Below are positions 1 through 9,775 of a DNA stretch of 64,000 bases, piece after piece. The notes under the pieces are model-generated. The model was not told the DNA's origin, searched no databases, and worked only from the letters and a program-made list of their open reading frames with translations. How positions within the stretch are numbered: position 1 is the first letter of the stretch; the number at the start of each line of letters is the position of its first letter. Source of the stretch: Pleurodeles waltl (lineage: Eukaryota; Chordata; Amphibia; Caudata; Salamandridae); the NCBI RefSeq assembly GCF_031143425.1, contig NC_090444.1, forward strand, positions 1,308,649,324 through 1,308,713,323, read 5' to 3'. A program made the translations under genes and the position numbers.

Positions 1-164
1 AGCATCAGGTAAAATCTGTTTATTTTCTCCTTCACTCTAGTCCCATGGATTGTCCTTCCTCTTGCCTTTCTATGTGTTTATTTCTCTGGCTAGGCAACTG
101 ACCTTCAGCTTTGCTGAGTTGAAGAACTGTAAGTGGCCAGTAGACTGGAGAAGTACAGAGACTA
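1..164. other. Unassigned left edge
   Basis: Mixed-composition sequence with no recognisable coding or repeat signature. It ends where the purine-rich block begins. Confidence 0.4.
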
Positions 165-785
165 ACTAAAAAGGACAATCGCTAGAGAAGTGAAGTAAAG
201 GTAGTAGGTAAGGTGGGGAAAGATGTATTGTATAAAGAGAAAAATGAGAGAGAGAGAGAGAATGAGACGTAGAAAAAGGAAGAGGTAGGCTGAGAGAGAG
301 AGAGACAGTTAAGGTTTTAGAATGAAGCAGAGATAGACAGAACTAGAGATAGGGAACAGGACATGTACAGAAATGGTGTGGTGCAACAGGCATGAGGCAG
401 AGGCACAGATAGATAGCCATTGACAAGTTTAAGAGGAGAGATAAGTAAAGCAAAGCAAGTTAGAGTATTGCGGTAGATAGAGGACAAAATGATGTATCTA
501 ACAATAGGTGAGGCAAAAATCAGTGAGTTAGGGAGAAAAGTAGAGCGGGAGAGAAAGAGGTGAGGGCAGAACGTGAAATTAGGCATAGAGTGAAAATAGG
601 TGAAGTAGAGTGACAGAGGCTAGGTGGAGAAATGGGGAGGTTAATACAATGGTAGAGATAAAGAGGTGTGGCAGAGAGATAGGAAAATACAGAGAGGTGA
701 GGTAGAGAAACGTATAACCAGTGAGGGGTGTAGAGAGAGATGTGTGACAGAAAGGGTGACCTGAAATAGAACAAGATACAGAGAA
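165..785. repeat. Purine-rich low-complexity block, left half
   Basis: The plus strand is almost entirely G/A with scattered TAG and TGA, built from loosely repeated words such as GAGGTAGAGA and AGAGAGAGA. The same composition resumes at 6620 after DIRS-A, so this is one block of about 1.6 kb split by the insertion. Ser/Leu-rich minus-strand ORFs here come from the composition and are not genes. Confidence 0.8.
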
Positions 786-991
786 TGAAAATGTCACTTA
801 CCCAGTGTACATCTGTTCGTGGCATTAGTCGCTGCAGATTCACATGTTTGGCACAGTCCGCTGCCTGGTGTTGGGCTCGGAGTATTACAAGTTGTTTTTC
901 TTCGAAGAAGTCTTTTTGGTCACGGGACCGAAGGACTCCTCCCTCTTTGGCTCCATTGCGCATGGGCGTCGACTCCATCTTAGATTGTTTT
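786..991. repeat. DIRS-A left inverted terminal repeat
   Basis: Positions 831-991 are the reverse complement of 6442-6603 with one mismatch that I can see. The outer 45 bases (786-830) differ from the 16-base outer tip on the right, so the left end carries an extension of about 28 bases. Unequal ITRs are also known in Dictyostelium DIRS-1. On the minus strand the outer tip contains GGTAAGT. Confidence 0.92.
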
Positions 992-1161
992 CCCCGCAGA
1001 GGGTGAGGATGGAGTTGTTTGGTATAAATAGTGCCCATGCAATGGAGTGAATATGTATGTATGATAAGAGTTTCTAAAAATTATTTACAAATGTTCAGAT
1101 GTTTAAGGTTTATGATCTACTTCTAAACGGCTACAGGCTTCCCGGGGAGGTGGGAGGGTAC

Positions 1162-1261
1162 ATGTGAATCTGCAGCGACTAATGCCACGAACAGATGTAC
1201 ACTGGGTAAGTGACATTTTCAGTTCGATGGCATATGTTGCTGCAGATACACATGTTTGGCA
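1162..1261. repeat. DIRS-A internal complementary region
   Basis: 1162-1221 is the reverse complement of the left outer end (786-845). 1222-1261 is the reverse complement of the right outer end (6580-6619). The two are fused head to head at 1221/1222, which gives the sequence expected across the junction of a circular DNA intermediate. In the DIRS model this region templates the joining of the element ends. Confidence 0.92.
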
Positions 1262-1299
1262 TAGACTGTAAAGCAGTTACCTCCCCTAAAAGCGGTGGT

Positions 1300-2427
1300 T
1301 TAGCCTGTAGGAGTTGAAGTAGTTTGGAATAATGTTCTTAGTACAGCTTGGCCCACTGTAGCTTGTTGTGCATTTAGTACGTCTACACAGTAGTGTTTAG
1401 TAAACGTATGAGGCGTAGACCAGGTTGCAGCCTTACATATTTCGCTCATAGGAATGTTTCCTAGAAAGGCCATTGTAGCACCTTTCTTTCTGGTTGAGTG
1501 TGCCTTTGGTGTAATAGGCAATTCTCTTTTGGCTTTAAGATAGCATGTTTGAATGCACCTGACTATCCATCTAGCAATGCCTTGTTTAGAGATTGGATTT
1601 CCTATGTGTGGTTTTTGAAAAGCTATGAACAGTTGTTTTGTTTTCCTGATTAGCTTTGTTCTGTCAATGTAATACATTAGTGCTCTTTTGATGTCCAATG
1701 TATGTAGTGCCCTTTCAGCCACAGAATTTGGTTGTGGGAAGAACACTGGCAATTCTACTGTTTGATTTAAATGGAATGGTGAGATTACTTTTGGCAGAAA
1801 TTTAGGATTTGTTCTTAGAACTATTTTATTGTTGTGTATTTGAATAAATGGTTCTTGTATGGTAAATGCCTGTATTTCACTTACTCTTCTGAGGGATGTG
1901 ATTGCAATGAGAAATGCGACCTTCCAGGTTAGATATTGCATTTCACAGGAATGCATGGGTTCGAAAGGGGGACCCATGAGTCTTGTTAAGACGATGTTAA
2001 GGTTCCATGAAGGAACTGGTGGTGTTCTTGGTGGTATAATTCTTTTTAGCCCTTCCATGAATGCTTTAATAACTGGTATTCTAAATAGAGACGATGAATG
2101 AGTAGTTTGTAGGTAAGCAGATATAGCTGCGAGGTGTATTTTTATAGATGAAAAAGCGAGATTCGCTTTTTGCAAATGTAGTAAGTATCCTACTATGTCT
2201 TTAGTAGAGGCATGTACTGGTTGTATTTGATTGGCATGGCAGTAGTAAACAAATCTTTTCCACTTAGATGCATAGCAGTGTCTAGTGGAAGGTTTTCTAG
2301 CTTGTTTTATGACCTCCATGCATTCTTGTGTGAGGTCCAAGTGTCCAAATTCTAGGATTTCAGGAGCCAAATTGCCAGATTCAATGATGCTGGGTTTGGA
2401 TGTCTGATCTGTTGTTTGTGTTGTGTT
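1300..2427 (-). CDS. DIRS-A tyrosine recombinase (integrase)
   Basis: Predicted to integrate the circular DIRS DNA by site-specific recombination in the nucleus. The final 375 or so residues of a longer open frame (1300-4185) match the YR fold. They show an arginine box with TSLRRVSEIQAF, the HxxR box as AHSTRKKG, then CKAATWS and the nucleophile tyrosine in FTKHYCVD near the C terminus. The frame stays open upstream to 4185 in a register overlapping the RT gene; I read that part as overlap rather than a second domain. Overlapping YR and RT frames are known in Dictyostelium DIRS-1. The true translation start is not clear. The tetrad of catalytic residues appears complete, so the enzyme may be functional. 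Confidence 0.88.
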   Translation of the reverse strand, partial: NTTQTTDQTSKPSIIESGNLAPEILEFGHLDLTQECMEVIKQARKPSTRHCYASKWKRFVYYCHANQIQPVHASTKDIVGYLLHLQKANLAFSSIKIHLAAISAYLQTTHSSSLFRIPVIKAFMEGLKRIIPPRTPPVPSWNLNIVLTRLMGPPFEPMHSCEMQYLTWKVAFLIAITSLRRVSEIQAFTIQEPFIQIHNNKIVLRTNPKFLPKVISPFHLNQTVELPVFFPQPNSVAERALHTLDIKRALMYYIDRTKLIRKTKQLFIAFQKPHIGNPISKQGIARWIVRCIQTCYLKAKRELPITPKAHSTRKKGATMAFLGNIPMSEICKAATWSTPHTFTKHYCVDVLNAQQATVGQAVLRTLFQTTSTPTG

Positions 2428-4535
2428 AACAGATCTGGCCTGTTGGGTAGTTTGACATGCGGTACTAGTGAAAGGTCTAGTAGAGTTGTATACCAAGGTT
2501 GTCTTGCCCATGTGGGTGCTATCAGTATGAGTTTGAGTTGGTTTTGACTCAACTTGTTTACTAGATATGGAAGGAGAGGGAGAGGGGGAAAAGCGTACGC
2601 AAATATCCCTGACCAATTCATCCATAGAGCATTGCCTTGTGATTCGCGGTGTGGGTACCTGGATGCGAAGTTTTGGCATTTTGAGTTTTCTCTTGTTGCG
2701 AACAAATCTATCTGGGGTGTTCCCCAAATTTGAAAGTACTTGTTCAGAACTTGGGGGTGAATTTCCCATTCGTGGACTTGTTGGTGGTCTCGCGAAAGGT
2801 TGTCTGCTAGTTGGTTTTGTATTCCTGGAATAAATTGTGCTATTAGGCGAATGTTGTTGTGAATCGCCCACTGCCAAATTTTTTGTGTTAGGAGGCACAA
2901 TTGTGTTGAGTGTGTTCCTCCTTGTTTGTTTAGATAATACATTGTTGTCATGTTGTCTGTTTTGACAAGAATGTATTTGTGTGTTATTATGGGTTGGAAG
3001 GCTTTTAACGCTAGAAATACTGCCAACAGTTCTAGGTAATTGATATGAAGTTTTGTTTCGTGTATATCCCATTGTCCTTGAATGCTGTGGTGATTGAGGT
3101 GTGCTCCCCACCCTGTCATGGAAGCATCTGTTGTTATAACGTATTGAGGCACTGGGTCCTGAAATGTCCGCCCTTTGTTTAAATTTTTGCTGTTCCACCA
3201 TAGGAGCGAGAGGTATGTTTGGCGGTCTACCAACACCAGATTTTGAAGTTGACCCTGTGCCTGTGACCATTGTGATGCTAGACACTGTTGTAAGGGTCGC
3301 ATGTGTAGTCTTGCGTTTGGGACAATGGCTATGCATGATGACATCATGCCTAGAAGTTTGAGCACAAGTTTTGCTTGTATCTTTTGGTTTGGAAACATAG
3401 CACTTATTAGCTTGTGGAATGCTTGCACTCTTTGTGGACTTGGAGTGGCAATTCCTTTTGATGTGTTGATGGTTGCTCCTAGATATTGTTGTGTTTGACA
3501 CGGTTCTAGGTGTGATTTTGTGTAGTTGATGGAAAACCCCAGTTTGTGAAGGGTTTGTATGACAAAGGTGGTGTCGTTTGCGCATTTTTTTACTGTGTTG
3601 GTTTTGATTAGCCAGTCGTCTAGGTAAGGGAACACATGTATCTGTTGTCTCCTGATGTGTGCTGCTACTACTGCTAGACATTTTGTGAACACTCTTGGTG
3701 CAGTTGTTATTCCGAATGGCAACACCTTGAATTGGTAATGTATTCCTTTGAATACGAACCGTAGGTACTTTCTGTGAGAAGGGTGTATTGGTATATGAAA
3801 GTACGCATCCTTTAGGTCTAATGTGGTCATGTAATCTTGCTGTTTGAGCAGTGGAATGATGTCTTGTAGTGTGACCATGTGAAAATGGTCCGATATGATG
3901 TAGGTATTTAGTGTCCTGAGATCTAATATTGGTCTTAATGTTTCGTCTCTTTTTGGAATTAGAAAGTACAGGGAGTAAACTCCTGTGTTTTTTTGTTGTA
4001 CTGGTACTAATTCTATTGCATCCTTTTGCAGTAGTGCTTGAACTTCTAGTCCTAAAAGTTCTAAATGATGTTGTGACATTTTGCGTGTTTTGGGGGGGAT
4101 GTTTGGTGGGAAGTTGTGGAATTCTATGCAATAGCCATGTTGGATTATTGCTAATACCCAATTGTCTGTTGTAATCTGTTGCCAAGCTTGGTAGAATTGG
4201 CTTAGTCTTCCCCCCACTGGTGTTGAGTGAAGGGGTTGCGTGACTTGAAAGTCACTGTTTAGGTGGAGGTGTTTTTGGAGTCTGGAATCTTCCCCTACTC
4301 CTTGGGAATTGACCCCCCCGATAACCCCTGAAACCACCCCTTTGGAAGGAACCCTGATATGGTGTGGTTCTTGATTGTTGGCTGGTGGTGTCTGTGGGTT
4401 GGCCACGAAACCCCCCTCTAAATGGAGTTTTTCTGAAAGAGCCTCTGCTCTGCGGGGAGTAGAGTGCGCCCATGGCTTTGGCCGTGTCTGTGTCCTTTTT
4501 AAGTTTTTCAATGGCTGTATCCACTTCCGAGCCAA
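2352..4535 (-). CDS. DIRS-A reverse transcriptase-RNase H-methylase polyprotein
   Basis: 727 codons open. Reverse transcriptase spans residues 186-400, with LDLKDAYFHIPI and the catalytic box FPYLDDWLI (YLDD at 304-307). RNase H follows at about 468-582, with TTDASMTGWG, the glutamate in INYLELLAV, VKTDNMTTMYY and NQLADNLSR. After it, from about 608 (DLFATRENSKC) through FAYAFPPLPLL, is the stretch that DIRS elements share and that has been likened to phage DNA adenine methylases. The frame opens without an ATG and overlaps the end of gag by 284 bases, so expression probably needs frameshifting or reinitiation. All RT and RNase H catalytic acids are present. The methylase assignment is from family knowledge only. 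Confidence 0.9.
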   Translation of the reverse strand: MARKWIQPLKNLKRTQTRPKPWAHSTPRRAEALSEKLHLEGGFVANPQTPPANNQEPHHIRVPSKGVVSGVIGGVNSQGVGEDSRLQKHLHLNSDFQVTQPLHSTPVGGRLSQFYQAWQQITTDNWVLAIIQHGYCIEFHNFPPNIPPKTRKMSQHHLELLGLEVQALLQKDAIELVPVQQKNTGVYSLYFLIPKRDETLRPILDLRTLNTYIISDHFHMVTLQDIIPLLKQQDYMTTLDLKDAYFHIPIHPSHRKYLRFVFKGIHYQFKVLPFGITTAPRVFTKCLAVVAAHIRRQQIHVFPYLDDWLIKTNTVKKCANDTTFVIQTLHKLGFSINYTKSHLEPCQTQQYLGATINTSKGIATPSPQRVQAFHKLISAMFPNQKIQAKLVLKLLGMMSSCIAIVPNARLHMRPLQQCLASQWSQAQGQLQNLVLVDRQTYLSLLWWNSKNLNKGRTFQDPVPQYVITTDASMTGWGAHLNHHSIQGQWDIHETKLHINYLELLAVFLALKAFQPIITHKYILVKTDNMTTMYYLNKQGGTHSTQLCLLTQKIWQWAIHNNIRLIAQFIPGIQNQLADNLSRDHQQVHEWEIHPQVLNKYFQIWGTPQIDLFATRENSKCQNFASRYPHRESQGNALWMNWSGIFAYAFPPLPLLPYLVNKLSQNQLKLILIAPTWARQPWYTTLLDLSLVPHVKLPNRPDLLTQHKQQIRHPNPASLNLAIWLLKS

Positions 4536-6234
4536 ACAGTTGTTTCTCGTTGAAGGGCATATTAAGGACAGCCTGCTGGATTTCAGGTTTGAAGCCTGAA
4601 GTGCGTAGCCAAGCGTGTCTCCTTATGGTGACAGCAGTGTTGACTGTTCTTGCTGCAGTATCGGCTGCGTCTAGTGAAGAGCGGATTTGATTGTTTGAGA
4701 TCGTTTGTCCCTCTTCCACTATTTGCTGCGCCCTTTTTTGGTATTCCTGGGGAAGATGGTCTACGAGAAGTTGCATCTCGTCCCAGTGTGCGCGGTCATA
4801 TCTGGCCAGCAGCGCTTGTGAATTTGCGATGCGCCACTGGTTGGCTGCCTGTGACGCCACTCTTTTCCCTGCCGCGTCAAATTTTCTGCTTTCTTTGTCC
4901 GGAGGTGGGGCGTCGCCAGATGTATGTGAATTTGCTCTTTTGCGAGCTGCCCCTACTACCACAGAGTCGGGTGGTAACTGTGAAGTAATAAACACTGGGT
5001 CTGTGGGTGGTGGTTTGTATTTCTTATCCACCCTTGGGGTGATGGCTCTTGATTTTACGGGCTCCTCAAAAATTTGTTTTGCGTGCCGTAACATCCCTGG
5101 TAGCATTGGGAGACATTGATATTGGCTATGTGTAGCCGAGAGGGTGTTAAATAAGAAATCATCCTCTATAGGATCGGAATGCAGTTGGACATTGTGGAAG
5201 TCTGCAGCCCTAGCCACCAGTTGCGAGTATGAGGTACTGTCCTCTGGCGGTGACGGCTTTGTGGGGTATGACTCGGGATCATTGTCCGGCACTGGGGTGT
5301 CATACAGGTCCCAAGCGTCTTGATCCTGATCGTCATGACTTATGGTAGTTTGCGCTGGTGAGTGCATTTGTGGCGGTGTTTGTGCCGGCGATGCCTGTGG
5401 AGGAGAGGGCGGAGGCGTGACTTTTTTAACCACTTTGGCTTGTGGTTGTGTGTCATCCTTTGGAAGTCCGATCTTTCTTTTCCTCATGATTGGGGGAAGG
5501 GTTGATATCTTCCCTGTATCTTGCTGGATGCACAGTCTCTTTTGTGTGTAGTCCGATTCTACACTTTGGAGCTCTTGTCCAAATTTGTGCATTTGGCCAC
5601 TTAGTCCTTGTTCCTCTGAGTAGGATGAAGGTGTGGTATTTTTCGGCGCCGAGAGAGAATGTTTTTTCGGTTTCGGCACCGACAGAATTTTTGTTCCTTT
5701 CGGCACGGATTCTCGGTGCCGATGTCTTTCGGTGCCGGTATCTTGTTTTTGTCTCTCGGAGCCGCTTTCTCGGCTCCGAGGTTGCTCCATGGCGGTCCCT
5801 CGACCGGAGTCGGGTGTCTTCGCTATGGGCGTGCCCTTTTTCGGCCCCTTCGACGGGTCGCCTGATTTATGGGTCGAGCCATGGCCTGTTGGCAGTGGCG
5901 TCCCCTGGGCTTTTGGTTTGTCGATGGATTTACTTTTCGACGTCTTACTCACAGTTTGTTGCTGTTGTTCGACGTCGGAGTCTCCGGATTCTGATTCCGG
6001 AACCGAGAATGTTTCCTCTTCGTCGTCGAAACGTTGTTTTGTCGACGTGGACGCCATTTGGTGACGCCTGGCTCTTCGGTCCCGGAGTGTTTTTCTGGAC
6101 CGGAAGGCTCGACAGGCTTCACAGGTATCCTCCTTGTGCTCGGGGGACAAGCACAAGTTACAGACCAAGTGCTGATCTGTATAAGGATACTTACTGTGAC
6201 ATTTTGGGCAGAAACGAAACGGGGTCCGTTCCAT
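4252..6234 (-). CDS. DIRS-A Gag-like protein
   Basis: I chose the ATG at 6234 because it immediately precedes a Cys/His cluster (FCPKCHSKYPYTD, then CNLC, EH and CEAC), which marks the gag N terminus in the other DIRS copies too. This gives about 660 residues. The open frame continues to 6846, but that stretch runs through the right ITR and out of the element. The middle is rich in K, S, P and E, consistent with a disordered region. A conserved helical segment (LLARYDRAHWDEMQLL, then HAWLRTSGFKPEIQQA) precedes a Gly/Arg-rich tail with repeated RGG-like motifs. Presumed role: RNA packaging or particle assembly. It overlaps the RT frame at its 3' end. Confidence 0.85.
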   Translation of the reverse strand: MERTPFRFCPKCHSKYPYTDQHLVCNLCLSPEHKEDTCEACRAFRSRKTLRDRRARRHQMASTSTKQRFDDEEETFSVPESESGDSDVEQQQQTVSKTSKSKSIDKPKAQGTPLPTGHGSTHKSGDPSKGPKKGTPIAKTPDSGRGTAMEQPRSRESGSERQKQDTGTERHRHRESVPKGTKILSVPKPKKHSLSAPKNTTPSSYSEEQGLSGQMHKFGQELQSVESDYTQKRLCIQQDTGKISTLPPIMRKRKIGLPKDDTQPQAKVVKKVTPPPSPPQASPAQTPPQMHSPAQTTISHDDQDQDAWDLYDTPVPDNDPESYPTKPSPPEDSTSYSQLVARAADFHNVQLHSDPIEDDFLFNTLSATHSQYQCLPMLPGMLRHAKQIFEEPVKSRAITPRVDKKYKPPPTDPVFITSQLPPDSVVVGAARKRANSHTSGDAPPPDKESRKFDAAGKRVASQAANQWRIANSQALLARYDRAHWDEMQLLVDHLPQEYQKRAQQIVEEGQTISNNQIRSSLDAADTAARTVNTAVTIRRHAWLRTSGFKPEIQQAVLNMPFNEKQLFGSEVDTAIEKLKKDTDTAKAMGALYSPQSRGSFRKTPFRGGFRGQPTDTTSQQSRTTPYQGSFQRGGFRGYRGGQFPRSRGRFQTPKTPPPKQ

Positions 6235-6441
6235 CGGCTTCGATGTCGCACGCGGTCGGGCCGACCAGGCCCCGATGGGGGATCGAAACTGCCCCAAAGT
6301 CTTCCGATGATCGGTGTCGATGTACCTAACTATCCCGATACCGAACGGAACAATACCGACGCTTTCTTCCGAGATTCTGACTAACTTTCCGAACCGAAAC
6401 ACGGAGCGAAAAGGAATACGTCCGAACCCGACAGCGGAAAA

Positions 6442-6619
6442 AAAACAATCTAAGATGGAGTCGACGCCCATGCGCAATGGAGCCAAAGAGGGAGGAGTCC
6501 TTCGGTCCCGTGACCAAAAAGACTTCTTCGAAGAAAAACAACTTGTAATACTCCGAGCCCAACACCAGGCAGCGGACTGTGCCAAACATGTGTATCTGCA
6601 GCAACATATGCCATCGAAC
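6442..6619. repeat. DIRS-A right inverted terminal repeat
   Basis: Inverted copy of 831-991 plus a 16-base unique outer tip (6604-6619) that is matched only in the ICR at 1222-1237. The gag transcript is expected to start in or near this ITR. Confidence 0.92.
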
Positions 6620-7625
6620 ATAAAGTTATGGTGGAGAAAAGAAGGTGGTGGCAGAGAAAGAGAGCAAAAAGGAGTAAGGAAATTAGGTGAGGTAGAGGAG
6701 GCAGCTGTAGAAAGAGACAGAGGGGAGGTGGGGAGGCAAGGTGGCAAACAAATAGCAACATAAACAGAATTTAGTATAAGAGATTGGGCAGAGAGATGAA
6801 ATAGCAAGAGACGTGAGTCAGAAAGAGAAATGAAGTAAAGCGACAAGTGAGGTAGACAGTGTTGAGAATGAGGTAGGGAAATGCGATATAGAGAGATGTA
6901 TGGGGAGGTGATATAGAGATGAGGTTAAGAAAAGGTGATATACTAGGAGATGACACCGAAACACCAGTGACATGGAGACAAAAGGGTTAGGAAGAGAAGA
7001 CCTGAGGCAGAGAGAGATGGTAGAGATAAGCACATTGTGGTACAGAGAGAAATGAGGCCATGAAAGACAAATAGAGAGAAGTGGGTAGAGAGATGCATTG
7101 AAAGTGATGTGTGGTAGTAGTGTGGTACAGAGAGCAGAGATAAAGAGATAGAATGTAGGTACTTATTGATAAACATATAAAAAGGGTAGATGAGGGGAAA
7201 CAAGGAGAGAAGATAGATTTTGCAGAGGTAGTTAGAAGGAAGAGCAGACAGTGAGGCAGACAGAAGTGTGGGCATTGTGTTTGGTGACAAAGAGAAGAGA
7301 TAACAAAACAGACAGAGGGAGAGACACGAAGTTGAGAAACGCTGTGTAAAATGAGAAGGGACAGGTGGAGGCAGCAGCAAGGACAGAGGGAGAAAGAGTA
7401 AGTAAGTAGAAAGTAGATAAGTATATTCAAAGAAGTATATTAAAAGGTAAAGAGAGGCAAATAAGTTATAAGGAGAGAGATGATGGTGCAAGAGAAAGGT
7501 GAGGCAGAGAAAGAGAGATATGGAAAGGTAGAGATTGATGAGGTATAGATAGTAGAGGCAGACAGAGTTGGACAAACAGGTAGACAGGGAGAGGGAGAGA
7601 GGTGGAGAAAGTGAAAGAGGTCACC
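6620..7625. repeat. Purine-rich low-complexity block, right half
   Basis: Continuation of the G/A-rich block at 165-785, with the same AGAGAG, GGTAGAGA and GAGGCAGA words. The minus-strand ORFs (for example the 210-codon one at 6943-7575) are Leu/Ser/Tyr-rich products of composition. Complexity returns to normal at about 7626. Confidence 0.8.
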
Positions 7626-8938
7626 GTGTCTTCCGACTGTCCTGATCATTTTATGGAAGGGGCAATTGGAAGGTGGGGGAACAGGGCAGTTGTCAATTTT
7701 GCCCATGCCTTAAAACATCTCTGTTCAGCTGTCATGCATCCACTGTTTTTTAATTAAAAAACTGCAAGGTAGTGTCTGTTAATGCTTGGCTTGGCTCTAT
7801 TTTACCCAGCCATTTTTCATGGGACAAAAGCTGGGCCAGTAATTCAGATCTAGGTTGGCTGTAGCCATGCTTGATTTGCCAACCTCTAACAGGAAGAGGA
7901 CAGGCATAAGTTTTGTTTAAGCCCTGTGTATGTGCCAGATGGAGATACACAGATCATCTATCCCTTCTGAGCATGACCTTTCAAATAAGATCCAGTGGTT
8001 GCTTGCTAGAAAGATGTCGAGCAATGTGATGTGGAAAAGCCCATAAACCGTTTTTTTAACTAGAGAAAAGTATGCCTGAGAAGTATCATACATGTGATCT
8101 AAGACCCACATAAGAGACCTTACTGGATAAGTCTGATTCTAGCAGCAGTGAAAATGGGGAGATAGAGATGTGAGATGAGGGACAGGAGCATATTCTTGTT
8201 GATCAGTTGATGTGACTGAATGGGTCAATATGAATACAGCATCACATCTTCATAACATGACAACTGAGGTTTCTGATGTGTGTGTTGACTGTCCTCATAC
8301 CAACCAGGCATTTAACGTTGGAAGAAAGTTATTGTTTCTTATTGAAATGTTGTGTGTTGCTCTATCCAAGCCAATGGAATGACGTATATTGTCTAAATGA
8401 GTCGGGACACGTTTAACAGGTGAGATAAGTTATCAGGTGGCCTACTCTTCAAGGCACAAAATGAGACTACAAAGCAAACAGGGTTACAACTGAAGCGATG
8501 AGACATACAACTACCATTAGAAGACAGAGGACACGGTGTCTGCCTTTTCCTTGCAGATAGTATATTACACAGTCATTCTAGGATTCCCCCTTAGAAATAC
8601 TGTCCAATGATTTCGTAGTTTTTAGAAAGGATTTCTTGCCTTGCTTGCCAAAAGCAAATCCATCTTCACTTACATATGCACTTGACAGCTGTATGGTAGT
8701 CAGATATTTTTCACCAGATCCTCAGTATATTTTGCCTATTGTAAGAGTTCACTGCAACTCATCCTGATAGTTAGAAATTGGTAGCACTTTATGGGAGGAA
8801 TATTTTCCACACGGCTAGCACTGAAGTAAAGTCATGTTATGCACTTTTGTGAATACATTTGGGGAGTAAGCTCATTAAAGAGTTTTATCTGCATCCTTCC
8901 CAATGTCCCTCAGAATCAAGTATGGGAACAAGTTTATG
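7626..8938. other. Unassigned spacer between DIRS-A locus and DIRS-B
   Basis: Mixed composition. Only short ORFs, no family motif, and no inverted or tandem repeat that I could see by eye. Confidence 0.4.
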
Positions 8939-9120
8939 GAAAATGTTACTTACCCTGTAAGCATCTGTTTGTGGCATGCACTGCTGTAGATTCACATGCT
9001 GTGCATGCCCCTGCCATCTATTGTTGGGCCTGGACATGTGTAAGTTCAGTGATGCTTCATCTTGCTGGTAATGAGCATGGTCATGGACTCCACTGTTGTA
9101 TTATTTTTCGACACAGTGGG
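8939..9120. repeat. DIRS-B left inverted terminal repeat
   Basis: Begins with GGAAAATGTTACTTACCC and continues with a sequence resembling the DIRS-A left ITR (GCATCTGTTTGTGGCATGCA compares with CATCTGTTCGTGGCATTAGT). Its outer part is found inverted at 9236-9297. The inner boundary is approximate because no right ITR is available for comparison. Confidence 0.75.
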
Positions 9121-9235
9121 TGACGACGGAGTGTGAAAGGAAGTGATAAGTAAAGAGATGTCCATACATAAGAGGGAAAAGAGAAAATATAACCTACTGC
9201 AACAGCTAAATGTCTCCAGGAAGGAGGGTGGGCGC

Positions 9236-9345
9236 ATGTGAATCTACAGCAATGCAAGCCACAAACAGATGAATAAAGGGTAAGTAACATTGTCCACTTG
9301 AGGCATGCATGATTGTAGCTACACATGCTGTGCATATACTAGAAA
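9236..9345. repeat. DIRS-B internal complementary region
   Basis: 9236-9297 is the diverged reverse complement of the left terminus. The following bases, with GAGGCATGCATGATTGTAGC, should be the complement of the lost right terminus. The layout is the same as in DIRS-A and DIRS-C. Confidence 0.78.
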
Positions 9346-9361
9346 GCAGTGCTCCCCAAAA

Positions 9362-9773
9362 AGTGGTGGCTAGCCTGTGGGTGTTGCAGTGGTTTGGATA
9401 AGTGTACGGAGAACTGCCTGACCAACAATAGCTTGTTGGCATGCTAAAACATCTACATAGTAGTGTTTAGTGAAAGTGAGTGGTGTTGACCAGATACTTG
9501 GAATACAGGCTCCTGTCTTCCAAGTACTGCGTTCTCTAGAAGGAGCAGGTAGAACCATTTTTGCTTTAATATAACACCTGAAGACATTTAACTTTCCGTC
9601 TGGCAATGCCTGATTTGGATATAGCCTTCCCTTTATAAGGTTGGGAAAAAGCAACAAAAAGTTACTGAGTCTTTCTAAAAGTTTTAGTTTTATCGATGTA
9701 GTACATGAGGGCTTTTGCTTTACATTTAAAGTATGGAGAGCCCATTCCGCAACAGACTCTGGTTGAGGGACAA
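9362..9773 (-). pseudogene. DIRS-B tyrosine recombinase, C-terminal part
   Basis: Encodes the end of a DIRS YR closely similar to that of DIRS-A: STPLTFTKHYYVDVLACQQA carries the nucleophile tyrosine, followed by GQAVLRTLIQTTATPTG. The upstream HxxR box is damaged and the frame shifts. The gene is cut at 9773 by DIRS-C and resumes at 15574, where a decoded stretch (HYHLNHSIDLAV) joins in register to FVPQPESVAEWALHTL at 9773 and below. Confidence 0.85.
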
Positions 9774-9775
9774 AA

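Larger units (their letters stand above)
786..6619 (-). mobile_element. DIRS-type YR retrotransposon, full length (DIRS-A)
   Basis: About 5.83 kb with inverted terminal repeats, an internal complementary region near the left end, and three overlapping minus-strand frames: gag, then RT-RNase H-methylase, then tyrosine recombinase. This order and the ITR/ICR layout are diagnostic of DIRS elements. The ends were set by reading the ICR, which joins the complement of the left end (786-845) to the complement of the right end (6580-6619). There is no target-site duplication, as expected for YR integration. All three frames are open, so the copy is fairly young. The flanking DNA on both sides is the same purine-rich block. 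Confidence 0.93.

Noticed and set aside
5490..6329. 279-codon plus-strand ORF opposite DIRS-A gag
   Set aside because: Antisense shadow of gag, with no recognisable domain.
6235..6846. N-terminal extension of the DIRS-A gag frame
   Set aside because: It runs through the right ITR and out of the element into purine-rich DNA. The ATG at 6234 sits next to the conserved Cys/His cluster.
6943..7575. 210-codon Leu/Ser/Tyr-rich ORF on the minus strand
   Set aside because: It is a product of the purine-rich low-complexity tract. There is no domain, and similar ORFs occur in several frames there.
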